From Micromonospora sp. WMMA1363 (lineage in GTDB: Bacteria; Actinomycetota; Actinomycetes; Mycobacteriales; Micromonosporaceae): DNA of 64,000 bases. The DNA is taken from assembly GCF_030345795.1 (NCBI RefSeq), contig NZ_JAUALB010000001.1:3402001-3466000 (forward strand), given 5' to 3'. Shown in pieces: positions 1 to 8,504 of the stretch (its first letter is position 1; every line of letters begins with the position of its first letter). Below the pieces are notes generated by a model. That model was not told the DNA's origin. It saw only the letters and a list, made by a program, of their open reading frames with translations, and searched no databases. Made by a program: the position numbers and the translations under genes.

Positions 1-882
1 ATTGGCGGGGCGCTCGGCGAGGCGGCGCATGAGGTAGCCGTACCACTGGTCCCCGTAGGGGACGTAGCTGCGCACGGTGTGGCCCTCGCCGACCAGCCGG
101 GCCTGCTCCTCCGGGCGGATGCCGTACAGCATCTGGAACTCGAACCGTTCCGGGCCGCGGTCGAACCAGCGGGCCCGGTCCTCGCCGATCGCGATCAGCC
201 GGGGGTCGTGGGTGGCGAGCATCGGGTACCCGTCGCCGGACATGAGGACGTTCAGGCAGCGGACGTACGACCTGTCCACGTCGCGGGCGGACTGGTAGGC
301 CACCGACTCGGGCTCGGAGTACGCGCCCTTGCACAACCGCACCCGCGACCCGGCGCCCGCCAGCTCACGGCAGTCCGACTCGGTGCGCCGCAGGTACGCC
401 TGGAGCACCGCCCCGGTCGCCGGATGGTCCTTACGGAGCTTGGCGAGGATGTCCAGCGTCGAGTCGGTGGTGGTGTGGTCCTCCATGTCGAGGGTGACCG
501 TGGTGCCCGCCTCGTCGGCCGCCGCGCAGATGGCCCGCGCGTTGTCGTACGCGAGCTGCTCGTCGAACATCTGGCCCAGCGCGGAGAGCTTGACGCTCAC
601 CTCGGCGGCCGGGGTGAGCCCGGCGGTGGCGAGCATTCGCAGCAGCTCCAGGTACTCGTCCCGGGTGGCGGTGGCCTGCTCGGGGGTGACGGTGTCCTCG
701 CCGAGGTTGTCGAGGGTGACCGCGAGACCGTCGTCGACGAGTTCGCGGGTCGCGCGCAACGCGTCGTCGGTCGTGGCGCCGGCGACGAATCGGCGCACGA
801 CGGCCCGGGTGAACGGGGCCGTCGCGACAAGCCGCTCAACCTGGGATGACCGGGCAGCGGCGAGGATGACGGAACGGAGCAT
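1..882 (-). CDS. Proline dehydrogenase, 3' end beyond window
   Basis: The minus-strand reading from the ATG at 880-882 runs open to the window edge (294 codons). It oxidises L-proline to pyrroline-5-carboxylate using FAD, the first step of proline catabolism. Visible family features are the beta-alpha barrel stretches VTLDMEDHTTTDS, ELAGAGSRVRLCKGAYSEP, PMLATHDPRLI and FEFQMLYGIRPE, and the late YVPYGDQWYGYLMRRLAERP helix that closes the active site. The protein is the short monofunctional actinobacterial type (about 300 residues), not bifunctional PutA, because it begins directly with the barrel. Only the last few residues are missing. The partner P5C dehydrogenase is not in the window. Confidence 0.9.
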   Translation of the reverse strand, partial: MLRSVILAAARSSQVERLVATAPFTRAVVRRFVAGATTDDALRATRELVDDGLAVTLDNLGEDTVTPEQATATRDEYLELLRMLATAGLTPAAEVSVKLSALGQMFDEQLAYDNARAICAAADEAGTTVTLDMEDHTTTDSTLDILAKLRKDHPATGAVLQAYLRRTESDCRELAGAGSRVRLCKGAYSEPESVAYQSARDVDRSYVRCLNVLMSGDGYPMLATHDPRLIAIGEDRARWFDRGPERFEFQMLYGIRPEEQARLVGEGHTVRSYVPYGDQWYGYLMRRLAERPAN

Positions 883-1129
883 GAGCTGAGCGTAACGCCC
901 GTGCCGGGAGCGGCTCCGCGCGGCAGGGCTGCTGTGGCCAGGCGGGCGCCGGGGCGTCGACGGTGTCCCCGGGCGCCGAGCGGGCCCCTCCTCGTAGCCG
1001 GGTCGTCGACCACGAGCCGGCCCGCGCCGGCGTCCGAGAGAGCGCAACCCTGATCACCGAGGGTTATGCGCGGTTCCTGCCGCACTACATCGACGCTCCG
1101 CACCTGGTGCGTCGTCTACCGTTGGTGGG

Positions 1130-1717
1130 GTGAACTTCGACGCGTACGCCCGGACCGGCGTTGATCTCGTCAACGCGCGGCTGGACGACCTCGACGCCCT
1201 ACGATCGCTGTTCCCCGACGACAACGCGTGGATGCGCGACGAGGTGTCGGAGCGGGACCTCTCGACGTTCCGACGTGCGCAGAAGCGCCTCCGTGACGTC
1301 TTCGAGTACGGCACGTCCGGGCGGGACGCCCAGGCGGTCGCCGAACTGAACGGGCTACTCGCGTCGTACCCGGTCCAGCCCCGCATCTCCGGGCACGACT
1401 CCAGCGACTGGCACATGCACGTCACCAGCCGCGGCGCCTCGGTGAGCGCGGAATACCTGGCCGGCGCGGTCTGGGGCCTGTCGGTCTGGCTCTGCGAGTA
1501 CGGCAGCGCCCGGTTCGGGGTGTGCGCCGACGACCGCTGCGGCAACGTCTACCTGGACACGTCGTCGAACTGCTGCCGGCGGTTCTGCTCCGAGCGCTGC
1601 GCCACCCGCTCGCACGTAGCCGCGCACCGGGCCCGGAAGCGGGCCGCGGTCGGCGGGCGGGTCACGGTGGCGCCCCAGTCGACCGCCCCGGCGGACACCC
1701 TCACGCCCGTCAGCTGA
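1130..1717 (+). CDS. CGNR zinc-finger / ABATE-domain protein
   Basis: A 195-residue protein from a GTG start. The C-terminal third carries the CGNR treble-clef finger: C..DRCGNVYLDTSSN.CRRFCSERC, with two CxxxC/CxxxxC pairs, followed by a basic tail (HRARKRAA). The N-terminal part matches the stress-induced ABATE region that normally precedes CGNR fingers. Family members are presumed DNA-binding transcriptional regulators, but no target is known. It stands alone, facing the convergent isomerase gene 40 bp downstream. Function beyond nucleic-acid binding is inference. Confidence 0.8.
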   Translation: MNFDAYARTGVDLVNARLDDLDALRSLFPDDNAWMRDEVSERDLSTFRRAQKRLRDVFEYGTSGRDAQAVAELNGLLASYPVQPRISGHDSSDWHMHVTSRGASVSAEYLAGAVWGLSVWLCEYGSARFGVCADDRCGNVYLDTSSNCCRRFCSERCATRSHVAAHRARKRAAVGGRVTVAPQSTAPADTLTPVS

Positions 1718-1757
1718 CCGCGCGCTTCCGCCCGGCGGGGGCAGCGCTCCCGCCGGG

Positions 1758-2564
1758 TCAGGCGTCGACCGGGGACGGCGTGCCGAGGTGCTGCCGGGCG
1801 AACTCCAACGCGGCCCGCAGGTCCGCCTCGCGGACGGCGCGACTCTTCGCGCCCCGGGTCGACACCTCCACCGCCACCGACCCGGTGAAACCCCGACCGG
1901 CCAGCGAGCGCAGCAGCTCGGCGCAGGGTTGGGTGCCCCGACCCGGCACCAGGTGCTCGTCGCGCCCCTCGCCCGTGCCGTCGCCCAGGTGGACGTGTGC
2001 CAGGCCGGCGCCCATCCGGTCGGCCATTTCCAGCGCGTCGGTGTGCGAGGCGGCGCAGTGGGACAGGTCGAGGGTGTACGACGGGTACCCGGCCTCGGTC
2101 GGGTCCCACCCGGGCACGTACGGCACGAACTGCCGGCCGGCCATCCGGACCGGGTACATGTTCTCCACCGGGAAGCGCAGCCCGCTGAACCGCTCGGCCA
2201 CGTCGTGCAGTCCCTCGGCGAAGGTGCGCGCGTACTCGCGCTGCCAGCTGAACGGTGGGTGCACCACCACCGTCGGCGCGCCGAGGGTCTCGGCCAGCTC
2301 ACCGGAGCGGCGCAGCCGCTCCCACGGGTCGGCGCTCCACACCCGCTGGGTGACCAGCAGGCACGGGGCGTGGACGGAGAGCACCGGCACGCCGTAGTGC
2401 TCCGCGAGACCGGCCAGCGCGCCGGCGTCCTGGCTGACCGCGTCGGTCCAGACCATGACCTCGACGCCGTCGTAGCCGAGCGCCGCGGCCAGCTGGAACG
2501 CCGCCGCCGTGCGCTCGGGGAAGACCGAGGAGGTGGAGAGGAGCACCGGGACCCGGGAAGTCAC
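1758..2564 (-). CDS. Sugar phosphate isomerase/epimerase-like TIM-barrel protein
   Basis: A 268-residue AP-endonuclease-2 / xylose-isomerase-like barrel. Metal-ligand style motifs are spread as in the family: GYDGVEVM (strand 2 Glu), [22 protein letters not shown] (Glu), [12 protein letters not shown] (Asp/His), [22 protein letters not shown] (His/Asp/His) and VAVEVST (Glu). The substrate is not predictable. It lies just upstream of the Ppx/GppA gene on the same strand, and the pair corresponds to the Rv0498-Rv0496 neighbourhood of M. tuberculosis, so it is conserved core rather than acquired. Confidence 0.8.
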   Translation of the reverse strand: MTSRVPVLLSTSSVFPERTAAAFQLAAALGYDGVEVMVWTDAVSQDAGALAGLAEHYGVPVLSVHAPCLLVTQRVWSADPWERLRRSGELAETLGAPTVVVHPPFSWQREYARTFAEGLHDVAERFSGLRFPVENMYPVRMAGRQFVPYVPGWDPTEAGYPSYTLDLSHCAASHTDALEMADRMGAGLAHVHLGDGTGEGRDEHLVPGRGTQPCAELLRSLAGRGFTGSVAVEVSTRGAKSRAVREADLRAALEFARQHLGTPSPVDA

Positions 2565-2640
2565 ATGGTCGAGGGTAGCCGGCGTCGATGGGAGGCATCA
2601 GGACGAGCACCCGCAAACACGGCCGGGTCCCGTACGGACG

Positions 2641-3585
2641 TCACGTTGGCGCGAGCTGATCCAGCCGGCGCAGGATCACGCCCTCCCGCAATGCCCAGGG
2701 GCAGATGTCCAGCGCGTCGATGTCCAGGCGGCGCATCACCGCCTCGGCCACCACCGCGCCGGCGAGCAGTTGGTGGGCGCGGCTGACGCTGACCCCCTCC
2801 AACTCGACGAGCTGGGCCGGGGGAATGTGCCGGATGAAGCCCAGCACCTGCCGCAGCCCGGCACGGGTGAGCCGGCGACGTGCCCACAGACCGGCCCCGG
2901 AGGGGGCCGCCCCGGCAAGGCGGGCCAGCGTGCGGAAGGTCTTCGAGGTGGCGACGGGGCGCTCCCAGTCCACCTCGGTCAGCTGCTCGACCACCGGGTC
3001 GAGCCGCTCGTCCACGTACGCCCGCAGGTCCTCCACCAGCTCGGCCAGCGGCGGCGTGGCGCTGTCCGGACAGACCCGGAGACGGTCACGGGTGAGCCGA
3101 CCGGCGCCGAGCGGCAGCGAGACGGCGGCGTCCGGCTCCTCGTCGATACCGGCCGCGATCTCCAGTGACCCACCGCCGATGTCGAGCACCAGCAGACGCC
3201 CGGCCGACCAGCCGAACCAGCGCCGCACCGCGAGGAAGGTCATCCGGGCTTCGTCGGCGCCGGAGAGGACCTCCAGTCGTACGCCGGTCTCGTCGCGGAC
3301 CCGGGTCAGCACGTCGGAGGAGTTGGTGGCGTCGCGGACCGCCGAGGTGGCGAACGCCAACAGGTCGTCGGTGTCCAGCCCGGCCGCCGCCTCCTTCGCC
3401 GTTCCGACCGCCTTCACCAAGGCGTCCGCACCGGCGTCGGTCAGCGCGCCGTCCGGGCCGATCTGCTCGGCCAGCCGCAGCACCACCTTCTCCGAGTGGG
3501 CCGGCCAGGGGTGGGCGCCGCGGTGGCCGTCGACCACCAGCAGGTGCACCGTGTTGGACCCGACATCGAGGACACCCAGTCGCAT
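2641..3585 (-). CDS. Ppx/GppA family exopolyphosphatase
   Basis: Predicted 314 residues. The start is placed at the ATG at 3583-3585 because the ASKHA fold begins there with [19 protein letters not shown] (phosphate-1 loop); an in-frame extension to 3780 has no family similarity. Other motifs: [31 protein letters not shown] and the second phosphate loop [15 protein letters not shown]. The enzyme hydrolyses inorganic polyphosphate and/or pppGpp. It sits close to the phosphate-sensing regX3-senX3 pair, as in other actinobacteria, which fits a role in phosphate economy. Length matches the short Ppx type lacking the C-terminal HD domain. Confidence 0.87.
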   Translation of the reverse strand: MRLGVLDVGSNTVHLLVVDGHRGAHPWPAHSEKVVLRLAEQIGPDGALTDAGADALVKAVGTAKEAAAGLDTDDLLAFATSAVRDATNSSDVLTRVRDETGVRLEVLSGADEARMTFLAVRRWFGWSAGRLLVLDIGGGSLEIAAGIDEEPDAAVSLPLGAGRLTRDRLRVCPDSATPPLAELVEDLRAYVDERLDPVVEQLTEVDWERPVATSKTFRTLARLAGAAPSGAGLWARRRLTRAGLRQVLGFIRHIPPAQLVELEGVSVSRAHQLLAGAVVAEAVMRRLDIDALDICPWALREGVILRRLDQLAPT

Positions 3586-3659
3586 GGGAAGAACCCTAGG
3601 GCCAACACGTTCGCCCGGCTCACCGGCCCGCCGGGGCCACCGGGCGTAGGCTGGGCCGA

Positions 3660-4469
3660 ATGACAGGGCAGATCGAGCTCCGGGTGCTGGTGGACGACCC
3701 GGGCGACCCGCGCGGCCGCGAGGTGCCGCTGGATTTCCCGCGGGAGTGGATCGAGTTCGTCGACCCGGCCGACGAAACACACCTGGTCCGCGCCGACCTG
3801 ACCTGGCTGCTGTCCCGGTGGACCTGCGTCTTCGGTCGTGGCTGCCATGGGATCGTCGCCAACCGGGCCGCAGAGGGGTGCTGCTCGCACGGCGCCTTCT
3901 TCACCGACTCCGACGACGAGAAGCGGGTCCGCGCCGCGGTGAAGCGGCTGACGCCGGCGACCTGGCAGCATCACCGCCGGGGCTTCAAGAACTGGACCGT
4001 GAGCGACACGGTCGACGGCAAGACACCGGCCCGCCGGACTGCCACCCGCGACGGCGACGGCCCGTGCGTCTTCCTCAACGACCCCGACTTCCCGGGCGGG
4101 GCCGGCTGCGCCCTGCACGCCCAGGCCCTGCGCGCCGGCGTGCATCCGCTGGAATACAAGCCGGACGTCTGCTGGCAGCTGCCGGTCCGCCGCGACCAGG
4201 AGTGGATCAAGCGACCGGACACCACGAAGGTGCTGGTGTCCACGCTGGGCGAGTTCGACCGCCGGGGTTGGGGTGCCGGCGGGCACGACCTGCACTGGTG
4301 GTGCACCTCGTCGACCGACGCGCACGTGGGCGCCGAACCGATGTACGTCTCGTACGGCCCGGAGCTGACCGCCCTGATCGGCGCCCCCGCGTACGCGAAG
4401 CTGGCCGAGCTGTGCGTGACCCGGCTGCACCAGGGCCAGATCGCCCCCCATCCGGCCAGCCAGGGCTGA
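3660..4469 (+). CDS. Conserved cysteine-cluster protein (Rv0495c-like)
   Basis: A 269-residue actinobacterial conserved protein without assigned enzymatic role. Cysteines are arranged in clusters: [41 protein letters not shown] and WWCTSS. The spacing resembles YkgJ/DUF3109-type putative metal-binding proteins, so a Zn or Fe-S ligand set is a reasonable inference. It starts 74 bp from the divergent Ppx gene, and the same neighbours (Ppx, RegX3-SenX3) occur in mycobacteria, where the orthologue is an uncharacterised conserved gene. Confidence 0.7.
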   Translation: MTGQIELRVLVDDPGDPRGREVPLDFPREWIEFVDPADETHLVRADLTWLLSRWTCVFGRGCHGIVANRAAEGCCSHGAFFTDSDDEKRVRAAVKRLTPATWQHHRRGFKNWTVSDTVDGKTPARRTATRDGDGPCVFLNDPDFPGGAGCALHAQALRAGVHPLEYKPDVCWQLPVRRDQEWIKRPDTTKVLVSTLGEFDRRGWGAGGHDLHWWCTSSTDAHVGAEPMYVSYGPELTALIGAPAYAKLAELCVTRLHQGQIAPHPASQG

Positions 4470-4636
4470 ACAGCGCGGTTCGAGTTCGCACTCCCCCTCG
4501 GGCCGTGAACCGCGTCGACCCGAACCCGACTCGGGTTTACGGTCGACCGCGAGCACCGGGCACGGCGTGCGCCGCCCGACCCGGCTGCGACATCCTGTCC
4601 GCCGGCGACGACGATCAGCGCCGGCGACGACGAGAA

Positions 4637-4667
4637 GAGGAGCCCGCGCGATCAGCGCGGGCCCCTC
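4637..4667. terminator. Bidirectional intrinsic-type hairpin
   Basis: A stem of GAGG-GCCCGCGC pairing with GCGCGGGC-CCTC (one mismatch) and a 5-nt loop, lying between the convergent cysteine-cluster gene and regX3. No T-tract, as usual in high-GC actinobacteria. Confidence 0.65.
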
Positions 4668-4682
4668 TCTCGGTACGCCAGG

Positions 4683-5366
4683 TCACGGCTCGAACTTGTA
4701 GCCCAGGCCGCGGACCGTGACGATGAAGCGCGGAGCGGACGGCTCCGGCTCGATCTTGGAGCGGAGCCGCTTGACGTGCACGTCCAGCGTCTTGGTGTCG
4801 CCGACGTAGTCGGCCCCCCAGACCCGGTCGATGAGCTGGCCCCGGGTGAGCACCCGCCCGGCGTTGCGCAGCAGGAGCTCCAACAGCTCGAACTCCTTGA
4901 GCGGCAGCTGCACGGCGGCCCCGCCGACGGTGACCACGTGCCGCTCGATGTCCATCCGGACCGGCCCGGCAGCCAGCGTCGGCGCGCCCGACTCGGCCGC
5001 CTCGGTGCTCTGCCGGCGCAGCACCGCCCGGATGCGGGCGACCAGCTCGCGTGGCGAGTACGGCTTCGTCACATAGTCGTCGGCGCCGATCTCCAGCCCG
5101 ACCACCTTGTCGATCTCGCTGTCCCGGGCGGTGACCATGATGATCGGCACGTGCGAGCGCTGCCGGAGCTGCCGGCACACCTCGGTGCCCGACATCTCGG
5201 GCAGCATCAGGTCGAGCAGCACGATGTCCGCGCCGGTCCGGTCGAACTCGGTGAGGGCGGAGGGGCCTGTCGCGGCGACGGAGACCTCGAAGCCTTCCTT
5301 ACGCAGCATGTACGACAGGGCGTCGGAGAACGACTCCTCGTCCTCCACCACCAGAACGCGGCTCAA
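4683..5366 (-). CDS. regX3: Response regulator RegX3/PhoP-type
   Basis: A 227-residue OmpR-family regulator. The start is the TTG at 5364-5366, giving MSRVLVVEDEE after an AAAGGAAAA ribosome site. The receiver domain (1-120) has acidic residues E8-D9 and phosphoacceptor D52 (IVLLDLMLPE), then T/K residues in MVTARDSEIDK and VTKPYSPRELVARI. The winged helix (130-227) has LPLKEFELLELLLRNAGRVLTRGQL and RLRSKIE. It is the partner of the kinase encoded immediately upstream, and orthologous to mycobacterial RegX3 / Streptomyces PhoP, the activator of phosphate-starvation genes. GTTCA repeats upstream of phoU are its likely sites. Confidence 0.93.
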   Translation of the reverse strand: MSRVLVVEDEESFSDALSYMLRKEGFEVSVAATGPSALTEFDRTGADIVLLDLMLPEMSGTEVCRQLRQRSHVPIIMVTARDSEIDKVVGLEIGADDYVTKPYSPRELVARIRAVLRRQSTEAAESGAPTLAAGPVRMDIERHVVTVGGAAVQLPLKEFELLELLLRNAGRVLTRGQLIDRVWGADYVGDTKTLDVHVKRLRSKIEPEPSAPRFIVTVRGLGYKFEP

Positions 5367-5388
5367 CGGAGTTTTCCTTTCATTACTG

Positions 5389-6678
5389 TCAGACCTGCCG
5401 GAGCTCGGCCGGACCGGCCTCGATCCCAGCTGAGGGCAATGTCGCCAGAAGGTCGTCCGGTGGACGGGCGGGCAGCCGGAGGGTGAACGTCGACCCCCCA
5501 CCAAGAGTGCTCGACACCTCGACCCGTCCGCCATGATTGCTGGCGATGTGTTTGACGATGGCGAGCCCCAGCCCCGTGCCGCCGGTCGCGCGGGACCGGG
5601 CCTGGTCGGCCCGGTAGAACCGCTCGAAGATCCGGTCGACGTCGGTCGGGGCGATGCCGATGCCCTGGTCGGCGACGGCGATCGTGACGTGCTCGTCGTC
5701 CGCCCGCGCGACGATCCGGACCGTGGTGTCCTCGCCCGAGTAGTTGATGGCGTTCTCGACCAGGTTCGACACAGCGGTGGCGAGCTGGGTGTCGCTGCCG
5801 TACACGGTCAGCCCGCGCTCGCCGTCGACCAGCACGTCGATGTGCCGGGCGCTGGCGCTGGTCCGGGTCCGGTCGACCACCTCGGCGATCACCCAGTCCA
5901 CCGCGACCGGCTCCGGCGCGGGCTGCGGTTCGGCGCCCTGGAGCCGGGTCAGCTCCAGCAGCTCCTGCACGAGTCGTCCCAGCCGGGTCGACTCGTGCTG
6001 GATCCGCTCGGCGAACCGGCGCGCCGCCACCAGATCCTCGGAGAGGTCCGGCGGGCCGTCGCCGGTTGGCTCGGTGGCGTCCACCAGCGCCTCCGCCAGC
6101 AGTTGCAGGGCGCCGATCGGGGTCTTCAACTCGTGACTCACGTTGGCCACGAAGTCACGCCGGACCCGGGCGAGCCGGTGCGACTCGGTCACGTCGGCCG
6201 CCTCCACCGCGATGTAGCCGGCGCCCAGCCCGACCGCCCGCAGGTGCACGCCGAGCGGGTTCTCCCCGGCGTTGTCGCGACCCCGCGGCAGGTCCAGCTC
6301 GATCTCGCGGCGAACGCCGGTGCGCCGGACCTGACCCGCGAGCGTACGGATCAGAGGATGAGCGGCGATCGCACCCGGTGTGGCGCCCGCACGGAGCAGC
6401 CCCATCGCGCGGGCCGCCGGGTTGACCAGGACCGGAACATCGTCAGCGTCCAGCACGACGACGCCGGCCCGGAGGGAGTCGATGGTCCGGCCACCGAGGC
6501 CGGACTGCGGATCTTCGGCTATCGCGAGCCTCCCCTTGCTCCGGAGGAAGCCGGACCAGCGGCTCCCTGTCGAGGCGGAGGGTCGGCGCAGCGCCGGGCG
6601 GAACCGGGGCAGCAGCACCCCGGCCGCCAGCCCGGCCACCACGCCCACGGCCCCTGCGACCGCCACCGCCCATTCCAC
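5389..6678 (-). CDS. senX3: Phosphate-sensing histidine kinase SenX3/PhoR-type
   Basis: A 429-residue membrane sensor kinase. A hydrophobic N-terminal segment (about 4-24) is the anchor, followed by a PAS-like region (about 65-165), the HisKA helix with H182 in NVSHELKTP, and an HATPase domain with ENAINYS (N box), DQGIGI (G1), FERFYR (F box) and GTGLGLAIVKHI (G2). It is 22 bp upstream of regX3 on the same strand, so the two form one operon. The divergent phoU gene is the expected negative modulator of this kinase under high phosphate. Confidence 0.93.
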   Translation of the reverse strand: MEWAVAVAGAVGVVAGLAAGVLLPRFRPALRRPSASTGSRWSGFLRSKGRLAIAEDPQSGLGGRTIDSLRAGVVVLDADDVPVLVNPAARAMGLLRAGATPGAIAAHPLIRTLAGQVRRTGVRREIELDLPRGRDNAGENPLGVHLRAVGLGAGYIAVEAADVTESHRLARVRRDFVANVSHELKTPIGALQLLAEALVDATEPTGDGPPDLSEDLVAARRFAERIQHESTRLGRLVQELLELTRLQGAEPQPAPEPVAVDWVIAEVVDRTRTSASARHIDVLVDGERGLTVYGSDTQLATAVSNLVENAINYSGEDTTVRIVARADDEHVTIAVADQGIGIAPTDVDRIFERFYRADQARSRATGGTGLGLAIVKHIASNHGGRVEVSSTLGGGSTFTLRLPARPPDDLLATLPSAGIEAGPAELRQV

Positions 6679-6740
6679 GCGGCGATCGTAGGGTCACTGT
6701 TAACCTGACGACCCCCCAGAACCGGATGAAACACTCTCAT

Positions 6741-6792
6741 GTTCAGGAAAGTTCACTGATGCGTCCAGCGTCGTTCACCATGGTTCATCTAC
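6741..6792. promoter_or_regulatory. PHO-box-like GTTCA repeats between senX3 and phoU
   Basis: Two pairs of GTTCA-headed direct repeats: GTTCAGGAAAGTTCACTGAT at 6741-6760 and GTTCACCATGGTTCATCTAC at 6773-6792. Units within a pair are 10 bp apart; the second unit of pair one and the first of pair two are 22 bp apart. Streptomyces PhoP and mycobacterial RegX3 bind GTTCA-type direct repeats in the same intergenic position, so autoregulation is the natural reading. The unit spacing is 10 rather than the classical 11 bp. A further GTTAACCTG lies near 6698. Confidence 0.7.
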
Positions 6793-6877
6793 GGTCCGCC
6801 CGTTCCCCCTTACCGTGGGCCGCACACCTGATCCCGACGCCGGCTACCGCCGGCGGCACCAACCACAGGACGTGACC

Positions 6878-7534
6878 ATGCGAGCGGAGTTCCGGGCCGA
6901 TCTACAGATCGTCAGCCAGCTACTGGTGGACATGGCGGAGGGAGTCCGCGCCGCGATGCGGCAGGCCACCCGCGCCCTGCTCACCGCCGACCGGACGGCG
7001 GCGGAGACGGTGATCGAGCGGGACGCGGAGATCGACGACCTCTACCGCCACGTCGAGGAGCGGGTCTGCGACCTGCTCGCCCGGCAGGCCCCGGTCGCCT
7101 CCGACCTGCGCGCGATGATCACCGCGCTGCACGTGGCCGCCGACCTCGAGCGGATGGGCGACCTCGCCGACCACGTGGCGAAGACGGCGCTGCGCCGGCA
7201 CCCGTCGCCGGCCGTGCCAGCGGAACTACGGCCGGTCTTCACCGACATGGCGAACATCGCCGACCGGATGGGCGGGAAGATCGCCGCGGTGCTGGCCAAG
7301 CCCGACGCCAACCTGGCGGCCGAGCTGGACCGTGACGACGACGCGATGGACGACCTGCACAGGAATCTGTTCGGCGTGCTGCTCGGCGACGACTGGCCGT
7401 ACGGTGTGGAGACCGCGATCGACGCGACCCTGCTCGGGCGCTTCTACGAGCGCTTCGCCGACCACGCGGTCAACGCCGCCGAGCACGTCGTCTATCTGAT
7501 CACCGGCGAGACCGCCAGCTCGGCCGGCGAGTAG
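6878..7534 (+). CDS. phoU: Phosphate-transport system regulator PhoU
   Basis: A 218-residue protein starting at the ATG at 6878 (MRAEFRADLQ). It is made of two PhoU three-helix repeats. Metal-binding style acidic motifs are present: ERDAEIDDL and then DLERMGDLADHVA in repeat one, and DRDDDAMDDLHRN and FYERFADHAVNAAEHVV in repeat two. PhoU links the Pst transporter to SenX3/PhoR and holds the kinase in check when phosphate is plentiful. It is divergent from senX3 across about 200 bp holding GTTCA repeats, the arrangement known for Streptomyces phoU/phoRP. No pst genes occur in the window. Confidence 0.92.
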   Translation: MRAEFRADLQIVSQLLVDMAEGVRAAMRQATRALLTADRTAAETVIERDAEIDDLYRHVEERVCDLLARQAPVASDLRAMITALHVAADLERMGDLADHVAKTALRRHPSPAVPAELRPVFTDMANIADRMGGKIAAVLAKPDANLAAELDRDDDAMDDLHRNLFGVLLGDDWPYGVETAIDATLLGRFYERFADHAVNAAEHVVYLITGETASSAGE

Positions 7535-7544
7535 TCGAGACGCG

Positions 7545-7580
7545 GCGGAGGCGTCCGGTCCGCCGACCGGGCGCCTCCGC
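7545..7580. terminator. Hairpin between convergent phoU and gpmA
   Basis: GCGGAGGCG-CCGGT pairs with ACCGG-CGCCTCCGC, with one mismatch and a 6-nt loop. It sits 10 bp after the phoU stop and just before the gpmA stop, so it can serve both strands. Confidence 0.75.
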
Positions 7581-7586
7581 GCGCGC

Positions 7587-8354
7587 TCAGCGGCCCTGGT
7601 TGGCGACCGCGGCGGCGGCCGCCCTCGCCGCCTCCGGGTCCAGGTAGGTGCCGCCCAGCGTGAGTGGGCGCAGCTGCGGGTCGAGGTCGTAGCGCAGCGG
7701 GATCCCGGTCGGGATGTTCAGCTTCGCGATCGCCTCGTCGCTGATCTCGTCGAGGTGCTTGACCAGCGCGCGCAGCGAGTTGCCGTGCGCCGCCACCAGC
7801 ACCGTCCGGCCGGCGAGGATGTCCGGCACGATCGAGTCGTACCAGTACGGCAGCATCCGCTCCACGACGTCCTTCAGGCACTCCGTCCGTGGCATCAGCT
7901 CGGTCGGCAGTAGCTTGTAGCGCGGGTCGCCGACCTGCGACCACTCGTCGTCGTCCGGGATCGGCGGCGGCGGGGTGTCGTACGACCGGCGCCAGAGCAT
8001 GAACTGCTCCTCGCCGTACTCGTCGAGGGTCTGCTTTTTGTTCTTGCCCTGTAGTGCGCCGTAGTGGCGCTCGTTGAGCCGCCACGACCGGCGCACCGCG
8101 ATCCAGTGCCGGTCGGCGGCGTTCAGCGCCAGCTCGGCGGTGCGGATCGCCCGGCGCAAGAGGCTGGTGTGCACCACATCCGGCAGCAGGCTGTGCTCGC
8201 GCAGCAGCTCGCCACCGCGGCGTGCCTCGGTCTCGCCCTTGCCGGTCAGGTCGACGTCGACCCAGCCGGTGAAGAGGTTCTTGGCGTTCCAGTCGCTCTC
8301 GCCGTGCCGCAGCAGGACCAGCGTCCCGACGGTGGGCCCTTCGCTAGCAGTCAT
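7587..8354 (-). CDS. gpmA: 2,3-bisphosphoglycerate-dependent phosphoglycerate mutase
   Basis: Predicted 255 residues from the ATG at 8352-8354, chosen because GGGGCAGG sits about 9 nt upstream; an ATG three codons earlier (8363) is possible. The catalytic RHGE motif is [12 protein letters not shown] (H17), with [26 protein letters not shown] and the second histidine in [16 protein letters not shown]. It interconverts 3- and 2-phosphoglycerate in glycolysis. The gpm-senX3-regX3 adjacency mirrors M. tuberculosis gpm1 (Rv0489-0491). Confidence 0.95.
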   Translation of the reverse strand: MTASEGPTVGTLVLLRHGESDWNAKNLFTGWVDVDLTGKGETEARRGGELLREHSLLPDVVHTSLLRRAIRTAELALNAADRHWIAVRRSWRLNERHYGALQGKNKKQTLDEYGEEQFMLWRRSYDTPPPPIPDDDEWSQVGDPRYKLLPTELMPRTECLKDVVERMLPYWYDSIVPDILAGRTVLVAAHGNSLRALVKHLDEISDEAIAKLNIPTGIPLRYDLDPQLRPLTLGGTYLDPEAARAAAAAVANQGR

Positions 8355-8504
8355 GCGGATCATCCTGCCCCACCCGACCGACCGGCCGCGCGTGAAGGGT
8401 GGTGACGACCACCACGTGGAAAATCCGGTGACCGCGGTCCAGAGCCGACACTAGGTTGTAAGGCGCTGAGATGATGTCGGTCATTACGGAGCGGGGGCGC
8501 CGAC

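Noticed and set aside
4478..4520. tRNA T-arm-like GGTTCGAGTTC
   Set aside because: The flanking bases do not form a T stem and no acceptor or anticodon arm can be drawn.
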